Assembly (NCBI GenBank): GCA_002452335.1
Contig: DKFJ01000010.1
Location: 139,559 to 203,558 of the forward strand
DNA length: 64,000 nt
Direction: 5' to 3'
DNA from: Deferribacteraceae bacterium UBA6799
GTDB taxonomy: Bacteria; Chrysiogenota; Deferribacteres; Deferribacterales; Geovibrionaceae
The position numbers and the translations under genes are program-made. Every line of letters begins with the position of its first letter. Within the stretch, counting starts at the first letter, position 1. Below, piece by piece: positions 45,551-54,300 of this stretch. The notes below the pieces were generated by a model that saw only the letters and a program-made list of their open reading frames with translations, had not been told where the DNA came from and ran no database searches.

Positions 45551-45636
45551 GCCGAGGTGGTGGAACTGGTAGACACGCAGGACTAAGGATCCTGTGGGAG
45601 TTAAATCCTGTGGGGGTTCGAGTCCCCCTCTCGGCA
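45551..45636 (+). tRNA. tRNA-Leu (anticodon AAG)
   Basis: 86 nt class II tRNA without encoded CCA. Acceptor GCCGAGG pairs with TCTCGGC (one G-U), discriminator A at 45636; anticodon stem CAGGA/TCCTG encloses loop CTAAGGA, giving AAG at 34-36; long variable arm; T arm GGGGG-TTCGAGT-CCCCC. The leucine-type D-loop (GGTAGAC) and A73 agree. The 3' end is the attachment site of the adjacent island. Confidence 0.93.
45618..45636 (+). other. Presumed island attachment site (attL) in tRNA 3' end
   Basis: The integrase gene ends 24 bases beyond the tRNA and gene content changes here. The crossover core is presumably the T-arm/acceptor part of the tRNA, as in many tRNA-targeting elements. Its partner copy was not found in the window, so exact limits are unknown. 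Confidence 0.5.
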
Positions 45637-45645
45637 CTCTAAAAG

Positions 45646-45680
45646 AGCCCTGTTATCAATTAGTTGGTAATGGGGCTTTC
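45646..45680. terminator. Hairpin between tRNA-Leu and integrase ends
   Basis: AGCCC (45646-45650) with GGGCT (45673-45677), plus an inner TTATCA/TGGTAA stem, followed by TTTC; it contains the integrase stop codon and may end both transcripts. Confidence 0.55.
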
Positions 45681-46895
45681 TTGATTCTGACAGTATTCTG
45701 ACAGCATGTGCCCATTAGACTGTGTTGGTTGCTTCTGGCTTGAGAGGAAAGAGCCTATTTTTGGCTGTTGAAACTTAACGGCTTCTGTGTATTTTGCATA
45801 TCTGGTTATGAGTGTTCCAACGTTTTTATGTCCCATTCTTTTAGCAATATCCTGAATATTATCGCCTGCAAGAATAGAAAGGCTTGCATGTGTGTGTCTG
45901 CACTGATAGATGATGCGGTATGCTATACCCAGTTTTTTTAACATAGGATCCCAGACATATCTCATTATGTTTTCGGATGATACCCATGGATCGCCATATT
46001 GATTGCAAAAGATGAACTCTGAGCCAAGAAAAGAGTATTGTCTGTGGTTTTTTAAGGCAGAGAAAGCTTCGTCGGTCAGCTGCACTGCACGTTTTGATGT
46101 TTTAGTCTTTGGTGTTGTTAATCTCTTTTCCGTAAAATGTTCTTTTACATGGTAGCTTCTGAAGATGACATCAAAATTTTTCCACTTCATTGCTAAAACT
46201 TCACCTATACGCATTCCGGTGTGGAATAGCACTGTGAACATTGCATGGAATTTCGGCTCATTTTTTTCCAGATATTCCAGTATTGCATTCACTTCGAGCT
46301 GGTTGAACGGCTCAATGTCAGGCAGTTCTACAGTGAAGTTTCTGACCCTATCCATCTCGTTGTGGTCAATATAGCCATGTTCGTATGCAAACTCGAAGAC
46401 CTGACGAAGTGGTGTAAGTCTGTTGTTGATCGTCTTCTTTGATAAAGAGGACTCAAGCAATTCGTACTTGTACTCATCAATCATATCTTTTGAAATATGC
46501 CTGATTTCACGCCGTTCAAAATAGCGTAAATTACACTGTAATCCTGCTTTGTAGGATTTTAGTGTGCTGAACTTGAGTTCTTCTGCTCTGTGTAGACGCT
46601 CAATCTGTTTCAGCCATTCATCTGCTACATCCTCGAATGTCATGTCAGAGTTTGTTGGTTTTGACATAAAATAGGAGCACTTCTTAGAACTTGGAAACCA
46701 GTCAGCATAGTTAAACTGATTGTCCAGAATCTGTTGTTCAAGCTGTTTTGCTTGCCGTTCGGCATATCGCAGACCATCCTTACTAATTTTTACACTTAGG
46801 TATTCCCTGCATCGGACACCTTGATAGTAAAAATCTAATAGTAGCCGATCTTTATCTCGGCGGACAGCAACATCTTTTCTCTTTTGTTGTGCCAT
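45660..46895 (-). CDS. int: Tyrosine recombinase / phage-type integrase
   Basis: 411 residues. N-terminal arm-binding-like part (about 1-75) with RRDKDRLLLDFYYQGVRCREYL as in DUF3596-type integrases, core-binding SAM-like domain (about 85-185), and catalytic domain with box I HTGMRIGEVLAMKW (Arg), KTKTSKRAVQL (Lys), box II CRHTHASLSILAG (Arg and His), GHKNVGTLITRYAKYT (His and the nucleophile Tyr). It would integrate and, with the small excisionase next to it, excise the island at tRNA-Leu. Its end abuts the tRNA, the usual layout for tRNA-targeting islands. Confidence 0.94.
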   Translation of the reverse strand: MAQQKRKDVAVRRDKDRLLLDFYYQGVRCREYLSVKISKDGLRYAERQAKQLEQQILDNQFNYADWFPSSKKCSYFMSKPTNSDMTFEDVADEWLKQIERLHRAEELKFSTLKSYKAGLQCNLRYFERREIRHISKDMIDEYKYELLESSLSKKTINNRLTPLRQVFEFAYEHGYIDHNEMDRVRNFTVELPDIEPFNQLEVNAILEYLEKNEPKFHAMFTVLFHTGMRIGEVLAMKWKNFDVIFRSYHVKEHFTEKRLTTPKTKTSKRAVQLTDEAFSALKNHRQYSFLGSEFIFCNQYGDPWVSSENIMRYVWDPMLKKLGIAYRIIYQCRHTHASLSILAGDNIQDIAKRMGHKNVGTLITRYAKYTEAVKFQQPKIGSFLSSQKQPTQSNGHMLSEYCQNQESPITN

Positions 46896-46926
46896 TTTGC
46901 ACCTCCTCCCGATAATATAGGTCTCG

Positions 46927-47133
46927 TCAGAAAAAATTCTTCTTAATTCTTGCCTCTATTGCAGATTTTTTAAATCTTATGTCTGCGCTTTTAGATTTTC
47001 CATATTTTACATACTCACTGGGGTGAAACCGACCTAACGATTTCCAGTTCATAACGGTTTTGGGTTTAACTTTTAGTATCTGAGCTACTTCTGTATATGT
47101 GAGGAGCTCTTCTTCATTATTGTATGTAGTCAT
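46927..47133 (-). CDS. AlpA/Xis-like MerR-fold DNA-binding protein
   Basis: 68 residues. A winged helix of the excisionase type: LLTYTEVAQILKVKPKTVMNWKSLG is the helix-turn-helix, followed by a basic DIRFKKSAIEARIKK wing and tail. Such small proteins act as recombination directionality factors or activators of int. It lies 31 bases upstream of int on the same strand, with repeat copies just upstream of its start, so it is probably the excisionase. Confidence 0.8.
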   Translation of the reverse strand: MTTYNNEEELLTYTEVAQILKVKPKTVMNWKSLGRFHPSEYVKYGKSKSADIRFKKSAIEARIKKNFF

Positions 47134-47452
47134 AAACAGCCTCCGTTTCTCAAATGAGGCTAAGAGAATTCTTGAACTTTTTTTGTGGTATTTTGTTAGT
47201 TTTAGAAAAAATATGCATGAATATTTAGGCGATTTATTGCTGAAAATGGTGGTGAGAGAAAGCTTTCATTATATGTTTTATCTTGGAAAATTTTTGTGGT
47301 ATTTTGAATATGTCATTTTTTGCATGTGTAAGCTATTAGTAATATTGGGTGATTTATTTTGTGGTATTTTCGACATGTCGCTGTTTAGCTATTGACAAGT
47401 AAATTCAGAGACAAGGCACGAAGATTTTTTTCTCCGTGCCTGTATTGAAGTT
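47134..47452. repeat. Gap with three exact 14-bp direct repeats
   Basis: TTTTGTGGTATTTT occurs at 47181-47194, 47292-47305 and 47357-47370, all in the same orientation, spaced 111 and 65 bases. No gene is seen in this 319-base gap. The number, exactness and place next to xis/int suggest binding sites for integrase arms or excisionase; control of the xis promoter is the alternative. Confidence 0.75.
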
Positions 47453-48943
47453 TTAGCAACCAATAGTTGTCACATATAAAAGTGAGTTGTCTTTAATATA
47501 GAATAGCGTGGCTTGGCATGAGTCTTTATCTTTTCTGCCGATGGCTGTTATCCCTGTCATGGTGTCATAATATACTACGCTGCCTGAACTCTTAATCTGG
47601 CGTATAAAGTCGGCTTCTTTTGATTTAAGGCTGTCAGGAATTGTCACAGGTAAGGGAGTATTCTGTGTCTGCTTCACCTGTCCATTGCATCTGATATAGT
47701 TTTCTATTGAAGTGATGTCTTTCGATAATTTTGCAGTGGAGACTATCGCCAGATTTTCACATGCTCCATTAGCCTTTACCCAATATATATCCAGTGATTT
47801 TTCCGGAGCATCCATAACAGCATGCGGGACTGATTGGTTTACGACCTGAAGGAGGCCAGCTCCACTGAGACTTGAGCCACTCATCTGTGAAGCAAACTTT
47901 TGTTTCAGCATCTCAGCCATGGTAGAGTTTATATCTGCTGAGGACTGTGCTGTCTGTTCTTCAGGTGCGACATCATTTACTGCTTCTTTGCTGATTGGCA
48001 GATCTGCTATAATTCCATTTCTTATGAAGAGTTCATAGCTACTGGTTCCGAAGATATGTTTAATCTTCGCATAGAAAGGCTCTGACGATGACATGCACTG
48101 AAACACAGCGTCTTTTGGGAAGAGGCTGGCTTCAATGTCTTTAACAGTATAGCCTTTTACAGGATTAAGGTTGCCGCCTTTGTATGTGCAGTATGCATTC
48201 AGATCATACAGAACTCCGAGGTCTTCATCGATGTCGGTCACGTTTTCAATTTCATATTTATACTTCTGGTACATAGAGCCATCAGCAAGATGTCTTACAT
48301 GAGTTGTTGCTTTGCCGTCTACTATTCCGAATTTCGTATTCAGGAATTCTTCAAGGGTATTTGGTTTGCCGGAGTTTTCGAACTTGTTCATCATGTTGTA
48401 CTGAAAGTTAGAAAGAATAGGGGCACCTGCTTTTGAGCTGGTGAGAAGCATAAGATACCTCACATCCACCACCATCTTCTGGTTGAGCTGCTTTGGTCTT
48501 TTCGCAACAATTGTTTCAACGTTGAAATCCATGCTGCCGCCATAACATTGCCAGTTTTTAGACTTGGTATCAGGTTCAACCTTTTGAACGGTCTGCTTGC
48601 CGGTGAAAGAGTCTGTTATGACTTTATCGGTGACTCTCTTCCCATTTGCACTGTCACATATATTAAACAGCTCAGCGTTTATAAACCCTAACCATTGACC
48701 GTCAGCCTCTATTGCTGTCTGATTGCCTTCAAAATTGATGAATTCCACAGGAAAAGACGCATAAAGATATTTGACACTGCCTATGTTTGCAATTTTCTCT
48801 CTCAGGGTAGTGTTGTTTAGCTGTCTGTCTTTTGATGGGTTGGACCCCATGGCATTCAAGACACTTAGCTGCGCTCCTGTTCCGCCGCAACCGGATAACA
48901 GCGCAACCATTAATATCAGCAATAACTTAAAGTATTTCTGCAT
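47453..48943 (-). CDS. Island lipoprotein of unknown function
   Basis: 496 residues. Lipoprotein signal MQKYFKLLLILMVALLSGCG with lipobox LLSGC, so a membrane-anchored exported protein. The rest is a mainly beta/alpha mixture with scattered cysteines (several pairs, for example around residues 94, 113, 251 and 283, plus a terminal GC), likely disulfide-bonded. A low-complexity polar stretch near 340-360 separates an N-terminal from a C-terminal part. No family recognised. Isolated, with its own promoter region containing an imperfect copy of the palindrome found near the small genes downstream. Confidence 0.8.
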   Translation of the reverse strand: MQKYFKLLLILMVALLSGCGGTGAQLSVLNAMGSNPSKDRQLNNTTLREKIANIGSVKYLYASFPVEFINFEGNQTAIEADGQWLGFINAELFNICDSANGKRVTDKVITDSFTGKQTVQKVEPDTKSKNWQCYGGSMDFNVETIVAKRPKQLNQKMVVDVRYLMLLTSSKAGAPILSNFQYNMMNKFENSGKPNTLEEFLNTKFGIVDGKATTHVRHLADGSMYQKYKYEIENVTDIDEDLGVLYDLNAYCTYKGGNLNPVKGYTVKDIEASLFPKDAVFQCMSSSEPFYAKIKHIFGTSSYELFIRNGIIADLPISKEAVNDVAPEEQTAQSSADINSTMAEMLKQKFASQMSGSSLSGAGLLQVVNQSVPHAVMDAPEKSLDIYWVKANGACENLAIVSTAKLSKDITSIENYIRCNGQVKQTQNTPLPVTIPDSLKSKEADFIRQIKSSGSVVYYDTMTGITAIGRKDKDSCQATLFYIKDNSLLYVTTIGC

Positions 48944-49016
48944 TCTCCACCTCGCATAATATCATTAATAATATAGTAAGGATACAATATAATATCCATA
49001 GTAGCAATATGTTAAA

Positions 49017-49036
49017 TGTATATCTAATAGTATACA
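49017..49036. promoter_or_regulatory. Imperfect operator-like palindrome upstream of lipoprotein gene
   Basis: TGTATA (49017-49022) and TATACA (49031-49036) with an 8-base spacer; the same half-sites as the tight palindromes at 49354 and 50438. Lies 74-93 bases before the lipoprotein start. Confidence 0.35.
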
Positions 49037-49129
49037 GATATGTAACTTATATTAAAATGGTTTTCAGAAATACAAAGCCAGAGAATTTATTTATTTGACA
49101 ATGACTTATGTGTATAGATATGCTGATAC

Positions 49130-49279
49130 ATGAGACAAAAAAAGCGTGAGATGATACATATTCGTCTCGACACAGACAAACACCAGCTTTTAAAGAAATA
49201 TGCCGCTAAAGACCACAGAACAGTATCGGATACTATACGTATGCTGATTGATCAGTGGATCGAAACCAAGCAGAAGTAA
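49130..49279 (+). CDS. Ribbon-helix-helix DNA-binding protein (49 residues)
   Basis: Small gene from ATG 49130 to TAA 49279. The protein has a beta strand MIHIRLDTD and two helices (HQLLKKYAAKDHRTVSDTIRMLIDQWIE), the classic CopG/Arc ribbon-helix-helix with the DHRTVSDTIR turn. Dimeric repressors or antitoxins have this size. No toxin gene is obvious next to it; the palindromes at 49354-49385 and 50438-50450 are candidate operators. Ribosome site is poor, start codon choice uncertain (an internal ATG at 49151 would begin at the strand). Confidence 0.75.
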   Translation: MRQKKREMIHIRLDTDKHQLLKKYAAKDHRTVSDTIRMLIDQWIETKQK

Positions 49280-49353
49280 TCATAATTATCTAATCCCCAT
49301 AATCATCAGTATTTTTATAATCCAAGTTATGTATTTTCTGTTGATTTTATTTT

Positions 49354-49385
49354 TGTATATTATACATTATATTGTATAGTATACA
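49354..49385. promoter_or_regulatory. Tandem 13-bp palindromes, candidate operator
   Basis: TGTATATTATACA (49354-49366) and TGTATAGTATACA (49373-49385), centres 19 bases apart, i.e. nearly two helix turns, ending just before the ribosome site of the zinc-ribbon gene. The first is repeated exactly at 50438-50450. Confidence 0.6.
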
Positions 49386-49395
49386 GGAGGCGGCA

Positions 49396-49596
49396 ATGGC
49401 TTATCGTACAACTGTTCAATGTGAATCATGCGGCAGTAATATTGTACCAAGAATGACGTTCTACAATGGAAGACCAACAGCAACTTTTTGCCCGATATGC
49501 GGCGCAATTATTCAGGATTTCTCCCCGCCATTATTCAAATACATCCCTGTGCTGATTTTTGTGGCGATGGGTATTTTCCTCTTTATGGAATATTGA
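49396..49596 (+). CDS. Zinc-ribbon small membrane protein
   Basis: 66 residues from ATG 49396 (AGGAGG 5 nt upstream; an ATG at 49372 lies within the palindromes and is rejected). Two CxxC pairs, CESCG and CPICG, form a zinc ribbon; a single membrane helix (about 46-64, YIPVLIFVAMGIFLFM) ends the protein. Probably an inner-membrane peptide with the ribbon in the cytoplasm. Function unknown. Its stop is one base before the next gene. Confidence 0.7.
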   Translation: MAYRTTVQCESCGSNIVPRMTFYNGRPTATFCPICGAIIQDFSPPLFKYIPVLIFVAMGIFLFMEY

Positions 49597-49597
49597 C

Positions 49598-49771
49598 ATG
49601 ACTGAAAATGAGTATAATGAGCTGGAACGCAGAACAAATAATCTCAGTCATCTGATGAGATTATCAAGAGAGCTGTGCAGGGCTCTGGAGTTACAGGCAG
49701 ATCCTATTGATATGGCTGTCGAGATGGAAAAGACACTTGAAGAAAACCTGAAGAAGTATAATATTATCTGA
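49598..49771 (+). CDS. Small acidic helical protein
   Basis: 57 residues, ATG 49598, one base after the zinc-ribbon stop. Almost wholly helical and charged (EYNELERRTNNLSHLMRLSREL, then AVEMEKTLEENLKK), probably a small coiled coil. Not recognised. Part of a micro-operon with the genes on both sides. Confidence 0.6.
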   Translation: MTENEYNELERRTNNLSHLMRLSRELCRALELQADPIDMAVEMEKTLEENLKKYNII

Positions 49772-49787
49772 ATTAGAGGAGCGTGTT

Positions 49788-49889
49788 ATGAAATTTGAAA
49801 CTTCCCTTATGATATTTACTTTTGCGATGATGGCGATAGCAGTGGTGGTTACTTTTATGGAGTACAAGCTGAAATCTAAAAAAGATTAA
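49788..49889 (+). CDS. 33-residue membrane peptide
   Basis: ATG 49788 with AGAGGAG 6-10 nt upstream, TAA 49887-49889. Protein is one hydrophobic helix (LMIFTFAMMAIAVVVTFM) followed by a basic tail KLKSKKD. Good ribosome site and continuous spacing with the two genes before it support it as real. The last 4 bases overlap the convergent gene's stop. Confidence 0.5.
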   Translation: MKFETSLMIFTFAMMAIAVVVTFMEYKLKSKKD

Positions 49890-50398
49890 TCCTCCTGCTC
49901 ATAGAGCATGGCCTCGTTAAACTTCTGTTGAAGGTATCCGTGAGATATCTTAGTTTTGTGGTATTTGGCTATATACTCTGATATCTCACGCCATGACAGA
50001 TTTTCGTTGTAGTACATATTCTTGATTTCATGGAACAATGTTTCTTTGATAAGCCTTGCCTTTTTACTGTCCTTTTTTCCTCTTCCGGCCTTAATGCGTT
50101 CTATGCGCAGTTTGTGGAGTTTAAGTGCTTCTTCCTCGCTGAGCGAGTCTTTTGTGGCCTGAGCCGTCTCTATGCGTTTCATGGCACGCAGAGCCAGCAG
50201 GTGCATAGCATAGTAGAATTCTGACGCATATTCCTTGTTAAAGTTGTCTTTGTTTTGTCTGGAGAGATCTGTTTGCAGCTTAAATGACTCGATACGAACA
50301 TTCTCAGGCAGCTTGGAATAGTATTTTACCAGAGAGTCAGCTTCTTTTGTGTCTATTCCCGTTAATTCCTTGATGTATGCAAAATTATATTTATACAT
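49886..50398 (-). CDS. Unrecognised basic protein with C-terminal HTH
   Basis: 170 residues. N-terminal KELTGIDTKEADSLVKYYSKL and a helical, basic middle (EEEALKLHKLRIERIKAGRGKKDSKKAR given as two parts: KLHKLRIERIKAG and RGKKDSKK). The C-terminal LSWREISEYIAKYHKTKISHGYLQQKF reads as a helix-turn-helix. Probably DNA-binding, perhaps a control or mobilisation gene of the island. An exact copy of the 13-bp palindrome lies 40-52 bases upstream of its start. Confidence 0.6.
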   Translation of the reverse strand: MYKYNFAYIKELTGIDTKEADSLVKYYSKLPENVRIESFKLQTDLSRQNKDNFNKEYASEFYYAMHLLALRAMKRIETAQATKDSLSEEEALKLHKLRIERIKAGRGKKDSKKARLIKETLFHEIKNMYYNENLSWREISEYIAKYHKTKISHGYLQQKFNEAMLYEQED

Positions 50399-50437
50399 GC
50401 TATTATGCTCTTAACTTTAGTATCATACTGAATCTAA

Positions 50438-50450
50438 TGTATATTATACA
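50438..50450. promoter_or_regulatory. 13-bp palindrome upstream of HTH gene
   Basis: TGTATATTATACA, identical to 49354-49366. Likely the same regulator's site. Confidence 0.55.
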
Positions 50451-50899
50451 ATTGATTGTTAAGGTCAACATAAAATCCCCACCCTTTTATGTAACTTATC
50501 TTCTAGATAATCAGTAGGCAGAAATTAATCATAGGGATTATCTATACTCTACACAGTAAAGGTGCTGAATTCTTGTTACGAATGACTGTTATATACCAAT
50601 GATTTTGTGCCAATGAAAAACCATGGTTTTTGAATTTTTACATTCAGTCTCTGCATATTTAATTCCTTACAGATTTGATTCGATGTCTTTGCCTATCTTT
50701 AATATGCAACGGTCGAATTCGAAATATTAAATTCAGGCGTATTTTCCGTGGCACTAACTATCATCAATAATTCTAATCATCAGAAGAATCAAGGGGACAA
50801 ACTGTATGGGAGTTATGAACTGCATATCAGTACTGAATATTGGCATTGTATATATGCATGGCAAAGGAAGAAGCTGTGAGGGTAGTGGGAGCTTACGAC
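50451..50899. other. A+T-rich gap with one 16-bp palindrome
   Basis: No gene found. A perfect palindrome AAAAACCATGGTTTTT lies at 50616-50631. The rest is unremarkable and may be decayed coding DNA. Confidence 0.4.
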
Positions 50900-50904
50900 T
50901 GAGT

Positions 50905-51195
50905 ATGTTGGATGGTCTGATAGAATAAATATGCCTGCTAGACAGCCTGGATGTCTGTGTAATTGATTTAATTAATAAAAGAATGGTGTTGTATTGGTTG
51001 ATGTAAATTTGCGGCTTAAAAGGTCAAAGAGAGCGAATTTAGAAGAGGGGAGACTGCTGACATCATGGGCATCCAAAGACGCACCGTCGCCAGCCAGACT
51101 TTATCAGAACTTCTCCGTAGAGGTTAGCTAGTATTGTAGGGGAAAACTCTAGCTGTTTCTGGCTCTATTTTATGGGAGGGCTACACATCCATTGT
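50905..51195 (+). pseudogene. Degraded fic 3' fragment
   Basis: Bases 51023-51124 align without gaps to 63110-63211 of the intact fic gene at about 85% identity (15 differences in 102 bases, nearly all silent), encoding the winged-helix part (FRRGE.ADIMGIQ.RTVASQ). A TAG at 51125 replaces a leucine codon; on both sides similarity continues weakly with stops and frame changes (about 50905-51195). The silent nature of most changes shows it once was a functional, separate fic homologue. Nothing of the catalytic FIC motif remains. Confidence 0.8.
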
Positions 51196-51225
51196 CTTGA
51201 AATCGAAAAGATACATGGACAAGAG

Positions 51226-51254
51226 TGGAAAACCATAAGCAAATTATGTATAAT
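51226..51254 (+). promoter_or_regulatory. Candidate promoter of avs3a-like gene
   Basis: TGGAAA (51226-51231), 17 nt, TATAAT (51249-51254); 5' leader about 60 nt. Confidence 0.45.
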
Positions 51255-51320
51255 ACAAAAGTTTTCACTTTGACACTTTTCGTCAAAATAATTTAGTTGA
51301 ATTTATAGAGAAATGATTAA

Positions 51321-54300
51321 ATGAGTAAACCCGATTTAGTAAGACCTAGTAGAGATGGTGATCAGTTCCATTATTGGTGGGCTGCGAGGCGTTGTTTAAG
51401 ATTACTTGACTCACACTCAGAATTAGTTGCCGTAACAATAGAAGATAAATCAAGACAAGAAGACAATGAAGAATCTGGTGTTGATGAGATTGTTGACGTA
51501 GGTGAATATTACGGAAGTGAGCATGCCGAAGAAGCTAAGGAAATTCATTATTATCAATTAAAACATTCTACTCTTCAGACGGATACTCACTGGACTGAGA
51601 GTGGTCTAGAAAATACTATAAAGAAATTCTCAAAAAAATATTCTGACCTTATATCTAAACATGGGGCAGAAAAAGTTCATCATGTCTGGAGATTCCATTT
51701 CATAAGTAACAGGAAAATTCGAGATGATATTGTGTCAACAGTTGAGTCCTTGGCTAAAGGAATAGAGAACTGCGAAAAGTCGAAATATAACAAATTAACA
51801 ATTACAAAACTTAAACAATATACTGGCTTTGATGACGAGACCATTAGTGATTTTTGCAAAATATTGAATTTGTCAGATTCTGAAGGTCATATAATTTACC
51901 AGAGAAACTTATTACACGAAGAACTGTCAGGGTATCTTCCGGGTAATGATGCAGATGCACCTCTATCGATAAAAGAACTTGTTACAAGGAAAGCGACTTC
52001 TGAATTTGAGAAAAATCCAACAATTAACAAGTGGGATATACTGAGAGAACTAAAAGTCGATGAAAGTGAGCTTTTTCCAGCAGAATGCCAAATAGAATCT
52101 ATAGATAATATTATACCTAGAGACTATGAACGCTGTGTGATTGATGAAATAGTCAAGACAAATACCTTCCCTGTGCTTTTACATGCTGAGGGGGGAGCAG
52201 GGAAGACAGTCTTTGCATCAAAGATAAAAGACCTGCTACCTGATGGTTCGATTACAGTTTTATATGACTGCTTTGGGAATGGTAGCTACCTCTCGCCAAG
52301 CAAAGTGAGACATCGCCATAAGCAAGGGATAGTCCAGATTGCGAATGAACTAGCATCCAAATGTCTTTGTTATCCGCTCATTCCTACTAAAGCAGATGAT
52401 TTATCTTATATCAAAGCATTCCAATTCAGACTAAATCAAGCAGTAGATAACATTAAACAAAAGAATAAAAATGCCCTTTTATGCATTGTTATAGATGCTG
52501 CGGATAATTCTGAAATTGCAGCAGATAAATTTAAAGAACATAGGTCTTTTGCCAGAGATCTTATTGATGAAGAATATAGTGATAATATCAGATTAATATT
52601 TACTACAAGGTCTCATCGTATTAGTTCTCTGTCACCTTCAAGCAAAATAAAACAGATAAAATTGAGCCCTTTTAACTTGGATGAAACAGGTACTTTTTTA
52701 AAGAAATATCACCCGTCAGTTTCTAAGGAAGATATTCAAGAGTTTCATACGTTAAGTTCTGCAAACCCTAGAGTACAACAAACTGCGTTGGAGGAAAAAC
52801 CTCAGTTGCGTGACGTTTTTAAATACTTAGGGCCTAGTTCGACAACGCTTGATGATTTGTACCAAAAGACTATGGACGAGTGCTTGGAGTCAATGAACAC
52901 TGATGAACAGGTTAGTGTTAAAGAATTATGCAAATATCTATCTATCTTGAAACCTCCTGTTTCTCTAAATGTATTAGCAAAAATTACTGGTTTGGATGAA
53001 AGTTTTATACGTAGTTTTGTAGCAGACATAAAGAGACCTTTGTTCATAAACCTAAACATCATTCAGTATAGAGACGAGCCGTCTGAAACATGGTTTAGAG
53101 AAAAATTTAATCCAGTTAAAGATGATTATATCAAATGCGTAAATAAACTAGCCGAATTTGCTGATGAAAATGTATATATATCTTCTATTATTCCCTATCT
53201 TTTATTAGAAGCTGGTCAATTGGATAAATTGATTGAATTGGCTAGCGGCGACAGTTGGCTTCCAGAGAATAAACCATTAGAAGCGAGGAAGATTAAATTA
53301 GAAAGGCTTGAATTTGCTTTTAAGGCAAGTTTAAGAAATGGAAGATACTTGGATGCCACAAAAATTGGTTTGCGAGGAGGAAGGGAAGCCGCCGCTGGTA
53401 ATAGGGAAAAGGATCTTATTAGAGAAAACACTGATATAGTATCAATGTTTACAGATATAAACACTCTCCTCGAGGTCTCTCATAACAAAATTGAAGACAT
53501 GGGATGGATGGGCTCAAAAAATGCTTACAAAGCCTGTTTGCTATCTTTTCGTTCCGATTTTATCGGTGAAGCGAGAAGCAAGCTAAGAGTTGCCGAACAT
53601 TGGTTAACAAACTGGAACAAACAGCCAAAAGGCGAGTTTACATCTTATGGAGAAAACCCTACAGATAAAGATAGAGCAGAGTTTGCTTTAGCTCATTTAA
53701 ATGTCAATGGAGCTAAGCATTGTTCGGGTTATCTTAGACGTTGGAGAGATAGATCAGTCTCTTTTACTGCTGGTCGCTTACTTATAAAAAGGTTAATCGA
53801 TCACGGATGTTTTGAGGATATAGACAATATAGCACATGCTGCTGGCAATGATTTTTATTTGATATTAGCTATTAATTTTGAACTAAGAAAAATTAATAAG
53901 ATGCCACCTTTAAAACCAGTTAAAAAAGCGTTTAAGTTCCTAAGTCGTGAAAGTATTATTTTTGAAATAAGAGAGCATAATGTTGCAGTAGAAACAACTG
54001 AACTGGAGGCTATTTCAGCTTTTATTGAGACCATTCAAATATTTGCTGGGTTTGATAAAACTAAAATATTATCAATTATTAGCCGTTATAAAGGTAAGAA
54101 TTATCCTGAAGTAAGATATACAAAATATGCTCAAAAGCATATTCCCTATTTGAAGGCATATATTTTATTTCATATTATCGAAGACAAAGAATTGAATTTT
54201 ATAGATTTTGCAGAAGCATCTATTAAAAAGAAAGGTATAGATGAGCAAGGTAATTTTAAAGATGATTCATATGAAATACGGGATTTTAATCGTAATATAA

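Noticed and set aside
49953..49965. Further copy of the TTTTGTGGTATTT repeat
   Set aside because: Lies in a coding region (encoding a KYHKTK stretch), 13 of 14 bases, isolated from the other three; likely coincidence.
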